A stretch of 64,000 nt of DNA from Ampullaceana balthica (Eukaryota > Mollusca > Gastropoda > Lymnaeidae): positions 1 to 64,000 of the forward strand of contig CALYLW010000183.1 in NCBI GenBank assembly GCA_944989445.1, given 5' to 3'. Shown here piece after piece: positions 33,263 through 44,018 of this stretch; within the stretch, counting starts at the first letter, position 1, and each line of letters begins with the position of its first letter. The notes beneath the pieces were generated by a model, which worked only from the letters and a program-made list of their open reading frames with translations, did not search any database and was not told the DNA's origin. A program made the translations under genes and the position numbers.

Positions 33263-33938
33263 CTATAGGAGATAAACAAAGCCACATATATTACTAATTG
33301 TCCTGTCATTTATTGTCGTATCTTTTTTCATGTTACTTTAATAAATAATTCCCTTAGTGAAACAGTCGAGTTTTTCGAAATAGTGAAATTAAATTTTCAA
33401 ATAAAATAGTGATTTTCCTAGTAATAAAAGTTCCAAGTAACAACACGTAAATCAATCGTAATCGTTTCAATTTCAAGATTACATTCTACATAATTTCATA
33501 GAGAACTTTCTATATATATAATATAAAATTATATCAATCATATGTGTGAACAACATATTTTTTGCCCTTTTACTAAAACAATATTTGTTTTTAAACATTA
33601 AATATGTCCACGGCTTTCATAAATAAAATGTTCACTTTTCTTTTTTTTAAGCCTGTCAATTTCAGTTAAATAGTTGATGTGCTGCCAGAGGAGTATATGC
33701 CTACATCCCCAGGTCACATCTAGCGTATAAATAATGAAACATCAGTCAAAAACACTAGTTTGGTGACTCTAATGAGAATGAAGAACTACCCCACTAACTA
33801 ATACTTCAATTGGCCAGACCACAGCAGGGACTCAAACTGCAGGCATTGCAGCATAGAGAAGGGCAATATTTAGACTCCATGCCCCACGCTGGACATAGCC
33901 GAGAATGCATGATTACAACTATTACCCAAACAGCTTAC
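33263..33938. repeat. Intron with a SINE-like dispersed repeat (~33,675-33,905)
   Basis: Blocks CTGCCAGAGGAG, TTGGTGACTCTAATGAGAA and ACTAATACTTCAA repeat those near 30,500. On the minus strand AGTTTGAGTCCCTG resembles a degenerate tRNA B box. It may be an old SINE; the evidence is limited to the two related copies in this window. Confidence 0.4.
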
Positions 33939-34009
33939 CAAATCTGACATCAATTCCTGAAACTCCATGAGTTATTCATGGTCTTGGGTGTAAATTTCAT
34001 TGAAGAAAT
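33939..34009 (-). pseudogene. M13 peptidase exon: FFNEIYTQDHE region, with stop
   Basis: The acceptor TTTTTAATAG precedes 34,009 and the donor GTAAGC follows 33,939. Read with two leading bases it gives FFNEIYTQDHE, a TAA stop, then LMEFQELMSDL, resembling the M13 segment that starts at a YY pair and leads to the Y..FM..V helix. The entry phase does not match the exon at 36.8 kb, so an exon between them is probably missing. Confidence 0.6.
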
Positions 34010-34330
34010 CTATTAAAAAACACAATTACATAACTTTTTTATTAAAGTGGGCAAAAGATATAACTTTACTGTTACTCATTCATATCCAATCAAAACAGAA
34101 ATACACTTTTACTTTATAGAATAAAGCAATACTTTATATCCAAGTTCAAAAGATTATTTAAATATTTTTAAACGCTAAATATATTGTAATGGCTAAATTT
34201 TATTTCTTTGAATTTCTATGTTTGATATAGTCTGATAATGATAATCTTTAATATTAATATTATTTTAGTTATTAACATTTTCATTTCTGTGCAAAATTGA
34301 CATATAAATATATATATATATATATATACC
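34010..34330. other. Intron DNA ending in an (AT)n run
   Basis: A+T-rich; (AT)n at about 34,307-34,328. Confidence 0.5.
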
Positions 34331-34730
34331 AGGGCTCCGAAAATTAACCATAAATTACTCGATAAATAATTTAAAAATTTAATCGATTAAAATTTATTTG
34401 AACGATGCAAATTCGATAAAATTTAAGAACGTATTTCTAATATATTTTTCTACTATTTATTATTAGTTTATATCTTGCATACTTTTCCCCCGTATTATTA
34501 TTATTTATTTAGACGTGCACACGTAAACAAAATTTTTCTTCCTTATTTCTTACATAGCAGAACGAATTAGCTGTGGAATTACCGCGACTAAAACCCGTTT
34601 CACAAAATAAGAAATTTCGACTTAACGGTATCTATATATGCGTTAAAAAATATAATTAATAGAAATTAATCAATTAATCGATTAAATGTTTCCACGACTA
34701 ATTGAACATCAAAAATAATCAGTACCAGTC

Positions 34731-34733
<3 letters not shown>
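34331..34733. mobile_element. Possible MITE between two (AT)n runs
   Basis: The ends are CAGGGCTCCGAAAATTA and, reversed, TAGGACTGGTACTGATTA, which are partly alike. The interior has repeated TTAATCGATTAA-like palindromes. A related AGGGCTGGTACCGATTAA lies at 36,148. Flanking (AT)n hides any target duplication, so the class is uncertain. Confidence 0.4.
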
Positions 34734-34776
<43 letters not shown>

Positions 34777-35808
34777 GGGGGTTTAGTTGCAATTTACTTA
34801 GGGGGTTGATTGGTTGATGATGGCATATTGCTTATTGCAGCTTGTAGATTTAAAGCTGCCTATTTCGATCATCTGTACAGAAATTGTTTAAACCATACTA
34901 TGCATTTTTACAAAAAAAAATTACAATTTAGACACTACAACAACCTTAACAAGACGCCAATTTAAAACTCAATAAGATTTCTGTCTGTAAGTACATCCTC
35001 CCTCGCAGCATTCCTCAAGCCCATACAAATATTATTTTGACAACTCGATTTCCCTCAAGTTCCTAACAAATGCTTCATATTATCTCCACAAATAGCTTAC
35101 ATCTATGAAACTGAATTAACATTCCAAGCAAAGAACGCAATTATGCACCGCATAATCAAAAAAAAACCAGAGCATAGTTCTACAAGTGGTTCCAAATATG
35201 CGGCTGTGGTCAATGCATTTACTTGCTATAAAAGAGTGAATGTGTATGACATTAATCGAGACTTTCTGTGATATTTAATGTTTTAATTATCAAAGTAACG
35301 AATATTAGTCTTTGAGAAGCAAACATTTTGTAAAGCAGTTTGCTATTTATTCCATACTTAAAATCGTTATGTCACTTCTTAATCCATAACAAATAAAAGA
35401 AAATTCAATAACTAAACTCATAATTAGTTTAAGCCCTGCACAATCTTATGTAATGAGATGCGCCTAATTGTTTCTGCATCGTCTCACTGTCAAATATAGC
35501 GTGTGTGCAAAGTTCTGGAAGAGAGGTGTCCTAGTGTGTATGAAGAACAAGGTCTAAATCTAATCATGTTACCTACTCCATCCGCGTGCGTCTACATTGG
35601 TGTTATTTCTTTACTTCTTGAACATTGGATAGCTATTTCACGTAAAATATTTAATTTCGGTCTTCAATGGTTTAATTGTTTATTGACTAAAAGTGTTCCG
35701 TCCATACCATGTTATTGTTTATACAATACAATTAGATGAGTAGGACTGCTATTAAAAGGTTCAAAAGGATAGGATGAGTCAAACTTGATGTGGCATGTGC
35801 ATCTCATA
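34734..35808. other. (AT)n run followed by unassigned intron DNA
   Basis: (AT)n at about 34,733-34,772. A 78-codon frame at 35,503-35,739 shows no domain and no splice context. No transposon end recognised. Confidence 0.4.
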
Positions 35809-36449
35809 TAGGACTATATAATATATATAATAATATAAATTCTTGCCACCTAGTTTAAATCTTTAATTCCTGCTGATGCTATTATTTAGATATAGACAAA
35901 TAGAAAATTGGATTTTTAATTAAGAGCTTCAATGAGATCATGCATTTTAATAAACCGTGTTTCTGCCTTATGGTATTCTATTTCACCCATGTCACTCGCA
36001 ACAGCAGTATTGATTTATTTATTAGCCTAACAGGTTTTTTTCCAAGTTCGATGTTTAAATTATTTCATGTATAAACTTCTACTCAATGTTTCACCTTCAA
36101 CTATCTTTCGTTATACATGATAACGGTTTCGACACATTTAAAGAAGGGCTGGTACCGATTAAAAAATTTGTGCTCGATTAATCTGTAAAAATTACCAACT
36201 TTTCAACAAATCCACCTACTAGCATTAATCTTCACCATCTCACTTCGTACAACTGACGCTCAATTTCAAAGACGTCTCTCTTTCCGTTTCCATTATCTCT
36301 CTGTTTCCACCAAGCAGCTCGGTTATGTTATTAACGACATCAAAATATTTGTATAAAGAATCTTCTGCAGAGTAGTTTCTTAGAGTCAGCACCGCTGGAG
36401 TAATCTAAAGATAAGTGTTACTGGGTCTCTCAAATATTATATAGTCCTA
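35809..36449. mobile_element. 641-bp element with perfect 16-bp terminal inverted repeats
   Basis: TAGGACTATATAATAT at 35,809-35,824 is exactly reverse-complemented at 36,434-36,449. No clear target duplication or transposase is seen. The interior contains the AGGGCTGGTACCGATTAA block near 36,148. It could be a non-autonomous DNA transposon or a chance A+T-rich hairpin; the exact 16-bp match with GC-containing ends favours the former. Confidence 0.45.
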
Positions 36450-36813
36450 GCATAAATATAAATTGCAACTTTATGTATATATACATTTTAACAATATTTC
36501 TAAGAAGTTTTAGTTAAGGAATGTAAAGCATCAATAAGAGGAAGATAAATTTGTTTAATCATTCAAGGAATGTGCTTTAGCAAGTTCTCAAGAATTGATT
36601 TCTTGCCCTAATCAAATACTAGTTTTCTTAAAAATAGTTCTTGTACATCAAAATAATCTGAAAACACTTTTATATTAAAATACTCAATAATAATATTTAT
36701 CTAAAGTAAAATGAAATAAAATGTGGTCTTAAAGTCAAAAGTATTCATGTATTATTGTTACCTACATCAAGCATGGTTTTCACCATAGCAGTTACCAGAA
36801 GGTATAAACTTAC

Positions 36814-36990
36814 ATAGCAATTGTACCCCGTCTGATTATCGTTGGCTTTATAAAAATGAACTTTCCAGAAACTGGTCACATACGCGTTGTGCATAGCCGT
36901 CAATGAAGTCTTGAAGTCCCAGTTGGCACCCTTCCAACGTTCTATGTCACCACTCTGTACAACTGTCCACGAGCCAAGCCTTTTGATCAG
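36814..36990 (-). pseudogene. M13 peptidase exon: GSW..W...W region
   Basis: The acceptor CTTTTCAG is followed by CTG at 36,990 and the donor GTAAGT follows 36,814. It is 177 bp, phase 0 at both ends and fully open: LIKRLGSWTVVQSGDIERWK, GANWDFKTSLTAMHNAYVTS, FWKVHFYKANDNQTGYNCY. It matches the M13 GGWP..W...W segment. Confidence 0.85.
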
Positions 36991-37689
36991 CTGAAAAGTA
37001 GAAATATTTCTTATGCAGTTGTACTTTCAATTTACAAAATGTTATATGCCACTCGTGCGGGATGTCTAAATTCCATAAACCAGCAACTATGGATAAGAAC
37101 TTGAGAAATAGGGAATTCCCGGTAAATTAAAGCTCTTGATGTGATCCAATATTAGGCATTCAGTCTTGGGGGTGATAAAGGGTTTGACAATGACAAGGGA
37201 TGTAACTCCAAAAGACTCCATCCATGTGTGATATAAAGGCTTTACAGTAAAGCGCATGTCTCAGAAGTCTTTCTGCTAGGCCAACACTCTCAAGTATAAA
37301 TGAGTATGCCAGGGACGTCAAATCACAAACGAAGAGATTGCGAAATGAAATGTATTATGACGTTTCCTAGTGAAGAAAATGTTTTATGATTTTCAAGAAA
37401 GATGACACATGTTTCCTTGAACTTTGGTATAACACTTACATGAAAATTAAATCCTACAAAAAAAGACACTGTTTCTTTCACTAGTGTTTGAAATAAATTT
37501 AACTCCTTATGGCTTATTAAAATGTTCATAAAGACATCTTATTTGTAACAATTTAATTTAAATTTCTCGTGTATGTACCAAATGGTATGTGATAAAAAAT
37601 CCCTTTATTCCTGTTTTGTTTAATCAGATAAATATCTACTAAATTTGTCGCACGGCAAAGAGCTAACAAAGCTATGGAAATTACAACTT
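36991..37689. other. Intron DNA, nothing recognised
   Basis: No domain-bearing frame and no repeat end recognised. Confidence 0.4.
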
Positions 37690-38740
37690 GTCAATACGTT
37701 TTACCATCTGGTTTTATAGATCGTTACTTCTCTCATTCATCGAGTCCGTCCACATCAATATGTACAGCACAGTGCTCTTCGATGGTGCCACCTCAGAACA
37801 CTTCCCAGTTTGTAGCGGAGTCAAACAAGGCTGTGTACTGGCACCAACTGGTATCTTCTTTTCGATCCTATTGCGACATGCTTTCGAGGACTGCTCCGAG
37901 GGTGTGAACATTCATATTAGGACGGATGGAAAACTATGCAACATCAGCCAGCTCCGCGTGAAGAGCAAAGTGAAAACTATATTAATCAGAGAGTTGTCTC
38001 ACATACAGAGATAGGACTACAACAGTTGGCCAATACGTTCCCAGAGACATGCAAGGATTTTGGATTAACGATTAGCCTTAAAAAGACCAACATTATGAGA
38101 CAAGGCTCAGACTGCTTCATAGCATCTCTATTGAGGAAAAAACCTTGGATTTCGTCGAGGATTTCACCTACCTTTGCAGTAACATCACAACAACACTCTC
38201 CCTGAAAAAGGAAATAGAAAGCAGAATCGGCAAGGCTGCATCTTTAATGGTTAGGCTGAATCAAAGAGTATCGAACAATGCGCAGCTCACTGATATGATG
38301 AAAATCATTGTGTACTATGCCTGCGTTCTCAGAACACTCCTCTATGGCAGCGAGTACTGGACGACCAACGTTAAACAAAGCAGCTCAACAGCTTCCACTT
38401 ACGATGCTTGCGAAGGATTCTACACATCAAGTGGCAGGATAAGATCGCCAATGTCGAGGTACTCAGAAGGAGCTATATGCTGAATAGATACTCAATTCTG
38501 AGTGAGAGGCGCCTGCGGTGGTTGGGTCATGTCCGCAGAATAAGCTCGGACCGCATTCAAAGAGCCTTGCTTTACTGTGAGCTGGCAACTGGTATGGGGA
38601 AAAGAGGTCGCCACTGCTTGCGCTTCAAGGACGTCTGCAAGAAAGACATGACACTGGCGCAGATAGACCGTAAAACATGGGAGACCATTACCGAAGAGCG
38701 CATTCCTTGCGGGCAAAAGTGCCTCAGTGCATTCAAGTAG
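37690..38740 (+). pseudogene. Jockey/RTE-like LINE reverse transcriptase, 3' part, frameshifted
   Basis: Three frames together carry VLFDGATSEHFPVCSGVKQG followed by CVLAPTGIFFSILLRHAFED (RT palm), then FGLTISLKKTNIM, VEDFTYLCSNITTTLS, then RRILHIKWQDKIANVEVLRR, RLRWLGHVRRIS and CLRFKDVCKKDM. The FADD catalytic box is missing between IREL and the next block, and two frame changes occur. It represents roughly the last 350 codons of an ORF2. It is inserted in an M13 intron on the opposite strand. Confidence 0.85.
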
Positions 38741-38849
38741 CGGAAGCATCCCTCACAGCTAGGAGTGAAGAGAGAATTGGCAGGAGAAAGGGGAAGGGGG
38801 GCAGAGGAGCAGGAGTAAACGCCATAGTCCCATCAGGACGGACAAATGC

Positions 38850-38874
38850 CATATATATATATATTTATATATAT

Positions 38875-38923
<49 letters not shown>

Positions 38924-38925
38924 TG
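38850..38925. repeat. (TA)n microsatellite
   Basis: About 70 bp of TA with a few interruptions, just 3' of the LINE fragment. Poly-IY frames on both strands are shadows. Confidence 0.9.
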
Positions 38926-39364
38926 GTCTAAATAACAATAAGTAGAATATCAACACATAATGTTGTCATAAGGTTCTATATTTTCAACATTTGTTTATAA
39001 CTTTATATTTTATTTCCAAAATATTTAATAATATGTTATAATTGTAAAAAGTAAAGTATACTTTCAAAATAGTTTAAATATGACATTAAGTGTTAAACGA
39101 AATATCATTACTTCTATAACATAAATATTATTATTCAGTAAAGATAAATCAAGTTCATTGTTAAATATGTGCGTCCTTTAACAATGAAAATCCTATGCTT
39201 GGTTAAAAAGAAATGTTTTGATGTATTAATCTTTACTCAGATACTTCTAACGCCAGCAAAATACTCGTACTAAATTATCAATTGCGGATATCTCTTCTAT
39301 TGTCAAATAAAAAAAACTTTTCTTTTTTGCAGAAAGCCCCTTCCTCACAAAAATTTGAACAAAC
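38926..39364. other. Intron DNA, nothing recognised
   Basis: A+T-rich with no identifiable element. Confidence 0.4.
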
Positions 39365-39483
39365 CTTAACCAGACCTTGTATGAATTTCCCTTTATTTGT
39401 CTGCGCGTCCATGCAATTCTTATACAGAATTTTTACTTTAGAAATAGCCGAAGAATGTGTTCCATTCAGGGTAGTGTAGGTTC
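39365..39483 (-). pseudogene. M13 peptidase exon: KILYKNCMD region
   Basis: The donor GTTTGT follows AAG at 39,365 and the acceptor CTACTTGAG precedes 39,483. It is open: TYTTLNGTHSSAISKVKILY, KNCMDAQTNKGKFIQGLVK. It matches the conserved K...Y..CMD block of M13 peptidases and ends in phase 0, as the exon at 36,990 requires. The left boundary phase with the exon at 41.7 kb is unsettled. Confidence 0.8.
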
Positions 39484-39840
39484 CTCAAGTAGCATGGTAA
39501 ACAAATAAATTTATTCACATATAAGTAATGTAAGTTCTGGGCAAAATATCAATTTTCATACACTTGTTTAACGTTTTGTTTTTAATGTATGATAAAATTT
39601 TAAAACAAAATGTACCTGAGTCACTGATTTTTTCCCCTTTTCCTAAACTATAGTGTGCATTCATAGACGCTGTCGTATTAATTTAAACGTATAAGGTAGA
39701 TTATAAAATTATTTTCAAAATATAAAATTTTAATATAAGTACAGCAGAACGATCACAAAAATAGGTATCAGAAAGAGACAGTATTATTTACCTTGAATGC
39801 CCATTACTATGCAATGAGGCACTGCTTGTGTGTCTCGCCC
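39484..39840. other. Intron DNA, nothing recognised
   Basis: A+T-rich with no identifiable element. Confidence 0.4.
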
Positions 39841-40256
39841 TTAGGGGCCGTCCATAAATGACGTCACGCGATTATGGCCGATTTTTAACTTCCCCTCCCC
39901 CTAGCCCGTGACACTTCGTCACAAAATCTTAGACCCCCTCCTCCAATTTTATATCACAAAGCTTTGACACCCCCCCTAAAAGCCGTATTTTCGCATTGAA
40001 AATGAGCATGTTGTAAATTACTTTTTTGTCATTAAATATGTATTTAATGTAATATCTTAACACGTGTGAAGCTATTGAAAACGTCATTATATACATTGAA
40101 AGCAAACAAATATTTAAGTGGAACTTTTTTTTAGAGTAGCGCGGTTTGGTGTGACGTCACATTTCTTAAACTCCCCCCTCCCCCTCGTCACACATCATCC
40201 TAAGTGCTCGACCACCCTCCCCCTATGCGCGTGACGTCATTTATGGACGATCCCTT
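39841..40256. mobile_element. MITE with CRE-containing terminal inverted repeats
   Basis: The left end AGGGGCCGTCCATAAATGAC, GTCACGCG is inverted at the right end (GCGTGACGTCATTTATGG, ACGATCCCTT). Subterminal C-rich blocks (CCCTCCCCC) are also paired. The interior is A+T-rich and noncoding. TGACGTCA occurs in both ends and again near the right subterminal block. No clear target duplication was found, so the superfamily is not assigned. Confidence 0.75.
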
Positions 40257-40792
40257 GCATGCGTCCATAACTGCTGAACTTATCAGACAACAGCTATACG
40301 CTTTAGTGTTTTCGGTAGGCGGATTACACGTTAAATTAAACTTACCTTGGCAGTGCATGTACAACTAATAACATTTAACGACTTGAACCAAAGACATAAA
40401 ACTTGTAATCTGCAGCATGCGGCTTGATCTTATTATTCTATTACCAAGCTGATCAATGGAGGGGATGACTCTAGTTCAAACAATACCCAGATTTACCTGA
40501 GCATTTCAGAAAACTCACGGACGATATTGCATCCGACAAAGATAGTTTCTTGTAAGTCTTCACCTTCTATTTCAACGCTCCTAACTTAAGGTTGTGGTAA
40601 GGTTGCAACATCCTTAAGTAACCCCAACACTAACCAGGTAATAATTACTTGTAAATAAGGAGGTAGCGTTTCTACATTGGTACTTACAATAATATTATAG
40701 TGGCTTTATTCTAGATTCTCTATAATAGTACTAGTCTTCAAATTATTAATATGCAGTTTATTAAAATATATATTTCATAAGTTATACGTAAA
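40257..40792. other. Intron DNA, nothing recognised
   Basis: A GTAAG donor-like site near 40,346 (minus) lacks an M13-like coding frame upstream. Confidence 0.4.
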
Positions 40793-41074
40793 TGTCTTGT
40801 CTTATCTATACAGATGCTCCTTCTATGCAGAAGATAGTTGCGTCCACAGACCATCACAGATGATCTGTTTGGCAAGTGATGCAGCGCTCACAGGCCACGG
40901 CTTTGTGGGTTCCACGCATTACCCAGCCGCCTAACTACATGGTAGTTAGGTACCCATTCGGAGCGGGGTGACTCAGGGACGCCCTAGGCCACGGGAACAA
41001 GCCTTCACACGGATTCGAACCCGTGACCATCGGTACGGGAGTCCAGTGCGCTGCCACTCGACCACCGCGTCCCG
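40793..41074 (-). mobile_element. tRNA-derived SINE sharing its tail with the CR1/L2-like LINE
   Basis: The minus strand begins GGGACGCGGTGGTCGAGTGG (A box TGGTCGAGTGG), then GGACTCCCGTACC and CACGGGTTCGAATCCGTG (B box GGTTCGAATCC), a tRNA-Leu/Ser-like head. A ~150-bp body follows, then ATCTTCTGCATAGAAGGAGC, ATCTGTATAGATAAG. This tail matches the 3' UTR end of the LINE at 32,740-32,800, as expected where a SINE uses its partner LINE's reverse transcriptase. Confidence 0.85.
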
Positions 41075-41633
41075 TAAATAATTACATATGTTCATTTACC
41101 AAGACCAGAATAGTTACTTTTAAGAATATTTTTGTTTAAGAAATTGAATAGGAATCAAATTATCAGAAGTTTTTGAGGCTGTTGTGTCGGACATCATATT
41201 AATCCTATGAAAATCAATAGTTAAATGAAAATATATGGTAGCTGAACTGATGGTGTGTGACGTAAATAGAAGAAACACGCTGGGAACACAACCGCAAAAA
41301 ATTTCTTTCAAATTCATGTATGTGTATACATATATATTTTTATATATTTAAGAGGTGAACATATTTAGTTTTCTTTATACACCCTTTTGTGTAGATAATA
41401 CATGTATACCTTTGCAAAAGCTAAGCTTTCTCTAATAAACTTCGTTCTTGTTTTAATTAGATCTACATAATTTAGTTTCTGGTGCATTTCATGTGTATTA
41501 AAAGAACGTTAAACATAACCCTTATTCGCAGAAAGAGTAATGTTCCAACATATTTTAAAATTGTTAACTTTCAACTTATTATAACTTAGATTTACTTCTC
41601 ATTTAACAAATTGGCCAACGTTTTCCTTCCTAC
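41075..41633. other. Intron DNA, nothing recognised
   Basis: A+T-rich with no identifiable element. Confidence 0.4.
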
Positions 41634-41823
41634 AAGTTTCGTTAATCTTCTCATTTCTTCTTTGACTTCGTCATTCCTTGTAAAACTTCTTTTAGTGTCA
41701 TTCAGTCTGGTCAGCCATCCACCACATGAATACCTGAACATATCCTTAACAGGGGTCTGCTGCTGGATCCATCTCCGATCTGATCTTTGTACTTATTTCC
41801 CAGCATTCTTCAGTCATACACAC
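41634..41823 (-). pseudogene. M13 peptidase exon: N-terminal ECW...DPC..MF region, frameshifted
   Basis: The acceptor AAAATCAG precedes GTG at 41,823, in phase with the signal-peptide exon. It reads VCMTEECWEISTKIRSEMDP, AADPC, then an extra T makes TAA. One base on, the frame resumes as KDMFRYSCGGWLTRLNDT, RNDEVKEEMRRLTK. This is the M13 start of the ectodomain (C..DPCEDF...CGGW), with the family's E of CED read as K. The homologous plus-strand exon at 56,211 lacks the extra base. The donor (GTAGG at 41,633) is tentative. Confidence 0.85.
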
Positions 41824-41885
41824 CTGATTTTCAAATGCTTTAATCTAAGGAGATTAAAAAAATATAAACGGTAAAATCAAGAGTA

Positions 41886-43981
41886 CAGTGGAACCTCGGT
41901 ATACGTCTGTTTTGGTATAATTCCAACTTGGTATACGTCCTGTATTGACGCGAAACATTTTGCTTGGTATACGATCGTTTTTGGGAACACGACCGGACGA
42001 CAGGCTTGCTGGCTAGAAATTGTATGTGTAAAACTGAAACATCTAAATAAAAAATAATAGATAAAAATAAAAATAAAAAAGCGCATGCGTAGCCTGTATG
42101 AATCACAATACTCCGTCATATTGAACCTCTCCTGTGTGTAAATACTTAAGTTGCTACAATAAAGTGAACGACTTGCGTAATAACGTATATTTTGAGTAAA
42201 TTGACTAAATATGAGTCTTAAAAAGTTAATGAGAAGAGCCAAGGAGACAAAAACATTGACCAGACAATATCACATTTTCGAGACATCCTGAAGAGAATGG
42301 CAAAAGCAAAGTTCTTTCGACAGATTTTAAGTAAAAGTCAAACCTGGCGTGCCTCAACCATGGTCAAATAGAGAAAATAGGCAAAAAATAGAAAAAAACA
42401 ACATAATTCATGTTCCTAAAGTCTTATTTGAAGCCAACTTTCCTCCCATACAATGGCGGTCGGACACTTCGACCCTGGATGATTTGACACCGGACGGTTC
42501 GACCCCGGACAGTTCGACCACAGGACGTTTCGACCCCGGACGTTTTGACCCCTTCGTATCTACACCGTATAACTTTTTTTTAAAAAATATTTTTAATATA
42601 CTATTAAAAATTTATTATTTTTAAAATTAATTTTTGGTATAAAAATAATTTAGCTTAAAATGTGTATCCACTAAAAATTAAATACAGTTTGAAATCTTTA
42701 TTTGTATATCTACACGGACAACTAGTCCGTGTAACGTGTATATACAAATACAATTCAATCTCGAATTCGTGATAGTGATAAATCCGCCATTCCTCTGAGG
42801 TAGTAAATCCTTCCAAACCTATCCAACTCCACCCCCATCCCATCCGATGTAATCGGACAATACAAAGGCAATATGGTCATATAGGCCTTTCTAAAGGTGC
42901 CTTCATTCTCTCTGCCCCCACTATTTACCCTGCCAGCACTCGGCTTGCTGTGGTGGTCACTGAGTTTAGCCTTCGTAACATGGGATTATGAAGCCCTCGG
43001 ACAAAATGGACGTAACAGGTCCAGAAGCTTGAATGTTGTCTGCTAGGCGGCGGTATTAACTATTGAAACTTATGAACTTTAAATCCTGACAACTTTGTAC
43101 GTCTTATTAAAATCAGTATATCTGCTAGGGAGGTATACACATGTTAAGGAACAAAAAAACAGAAGTAAATGCAAAGGGCGCGGGGTTTGTAATGGTTTGA
43201 GCGCCTGCATTCAGCATGTCGTCACCATTAATTGAAAAAATATATTCTTAAAAATATTTTTAAAAAATAACAACTTTCATTTGTTTTTGTTATCACAGTG
43301 AAAATCTTTTAACGACTTAAATATATACATTTTTAAAACCCAATAATAAATTATGTCCTTTTTAAGTGTGTTTTCATTTGGGATAGGAGTGAAGATACCG
43401 TTTTTAATTTTGTTAATTGACAATATGCCGAAAATTAATATTTAAAATTTAAAAAAAAATAACAACAAAGAATAAATGAAAACATTTCACGGTGTAGAAA
43501 CGAAAGGGTCGTAACGTCCTGTGGTCGAATCATCCGGGGTCGAATCATCCGTGGTAAAACCGTCCGTGGTCGAACCGACCGGGTTCGAAACGTCCTGGGG
43601 ACGAAACGTCCTGTGGTCGAACTGGCAGGGTCGAACCGTCCGGGATCGAAATGTCGGGGCTAGAAGTGTCCGTAATTCCAGACAATAGCATCTCCTTCTC
43701 AACACCATGTTAGCAATCACTTGACTCGTCTCACCAAGTGAAAGTGAGGCTATTTCTTATTTATTGCACTTAAGTTCTTTTTATTTATGCTTTTTAGTAA
43801 TTTTTAGTAATAAATGTTTAAATTATTTTTTACAACTACGTCAATAAATGTATAATATTTTAATAAAAATATGCTTTTTCTTGGGAACGGATTAATGTTA
43901 AAAATACGTTTGGTATACGTCCTGTTTGATTTAAGTCCAAGTATTTGGAACGGATTAAGAAAGTATACCAAGGTTCCACTG
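41886..43981. mobile_element. Tigger/pogo-like DNA transposon shell
   Basis: The left end CAGTGGAACCTCGGTATACG is inverted at the right end (AAAGTATACCAAGGTTCCAC, TG), with further GGTATACGTCC motifs inside both ends. The left flank is TA, as for Tc1/mariner-Tigger insertion; the right flank reads AA, so one copy of the TA may be mutated. No transposase domain is readable: the interior is mostly the fold-back element 42,462-43,677. It sits 62 bp from an M13 exon. Confidence 0.75.
42462..43677. mobile_element. Fold-back element with tandem-repeat arms
   Basis: The left arm (42,462-42,569) and right arm (43,487-43,677) are inverted copies. Each is a string of ~15-20-bp units of the type GGACGGTTCGACCCC, and they end inside at GTATCTACACCGT / CACGGTGTAGAAACG. 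The outer ends are CGGACACTTC. The right arm has more units. Proline/aspartate-rich frames over the arms are shadows. Confidence 0.75.
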
Positions 43982-44018
43982 AATTAATAAAAATCCGCTT
44001 GATAACATTACTTTACAC

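Noticed and set aside
30841..34009. Stop-codon reassignment or readthrough in the M13 gene
   Set aside because: The three exon stops are of two kinds (TAA, TAA, TAG) at unrelated residues, and a fourth exon has a 1-base frameshift, while other exons are clean; ordinary decay (or sequence error) explains this better.
40980..41074. A functional tRNA gene on the minus strand
   Set aside because: A and B boxes are good, but the sequence continues into a SINE body and a LINE-derived tail, and no 3' acceptor-stem partner is seen.
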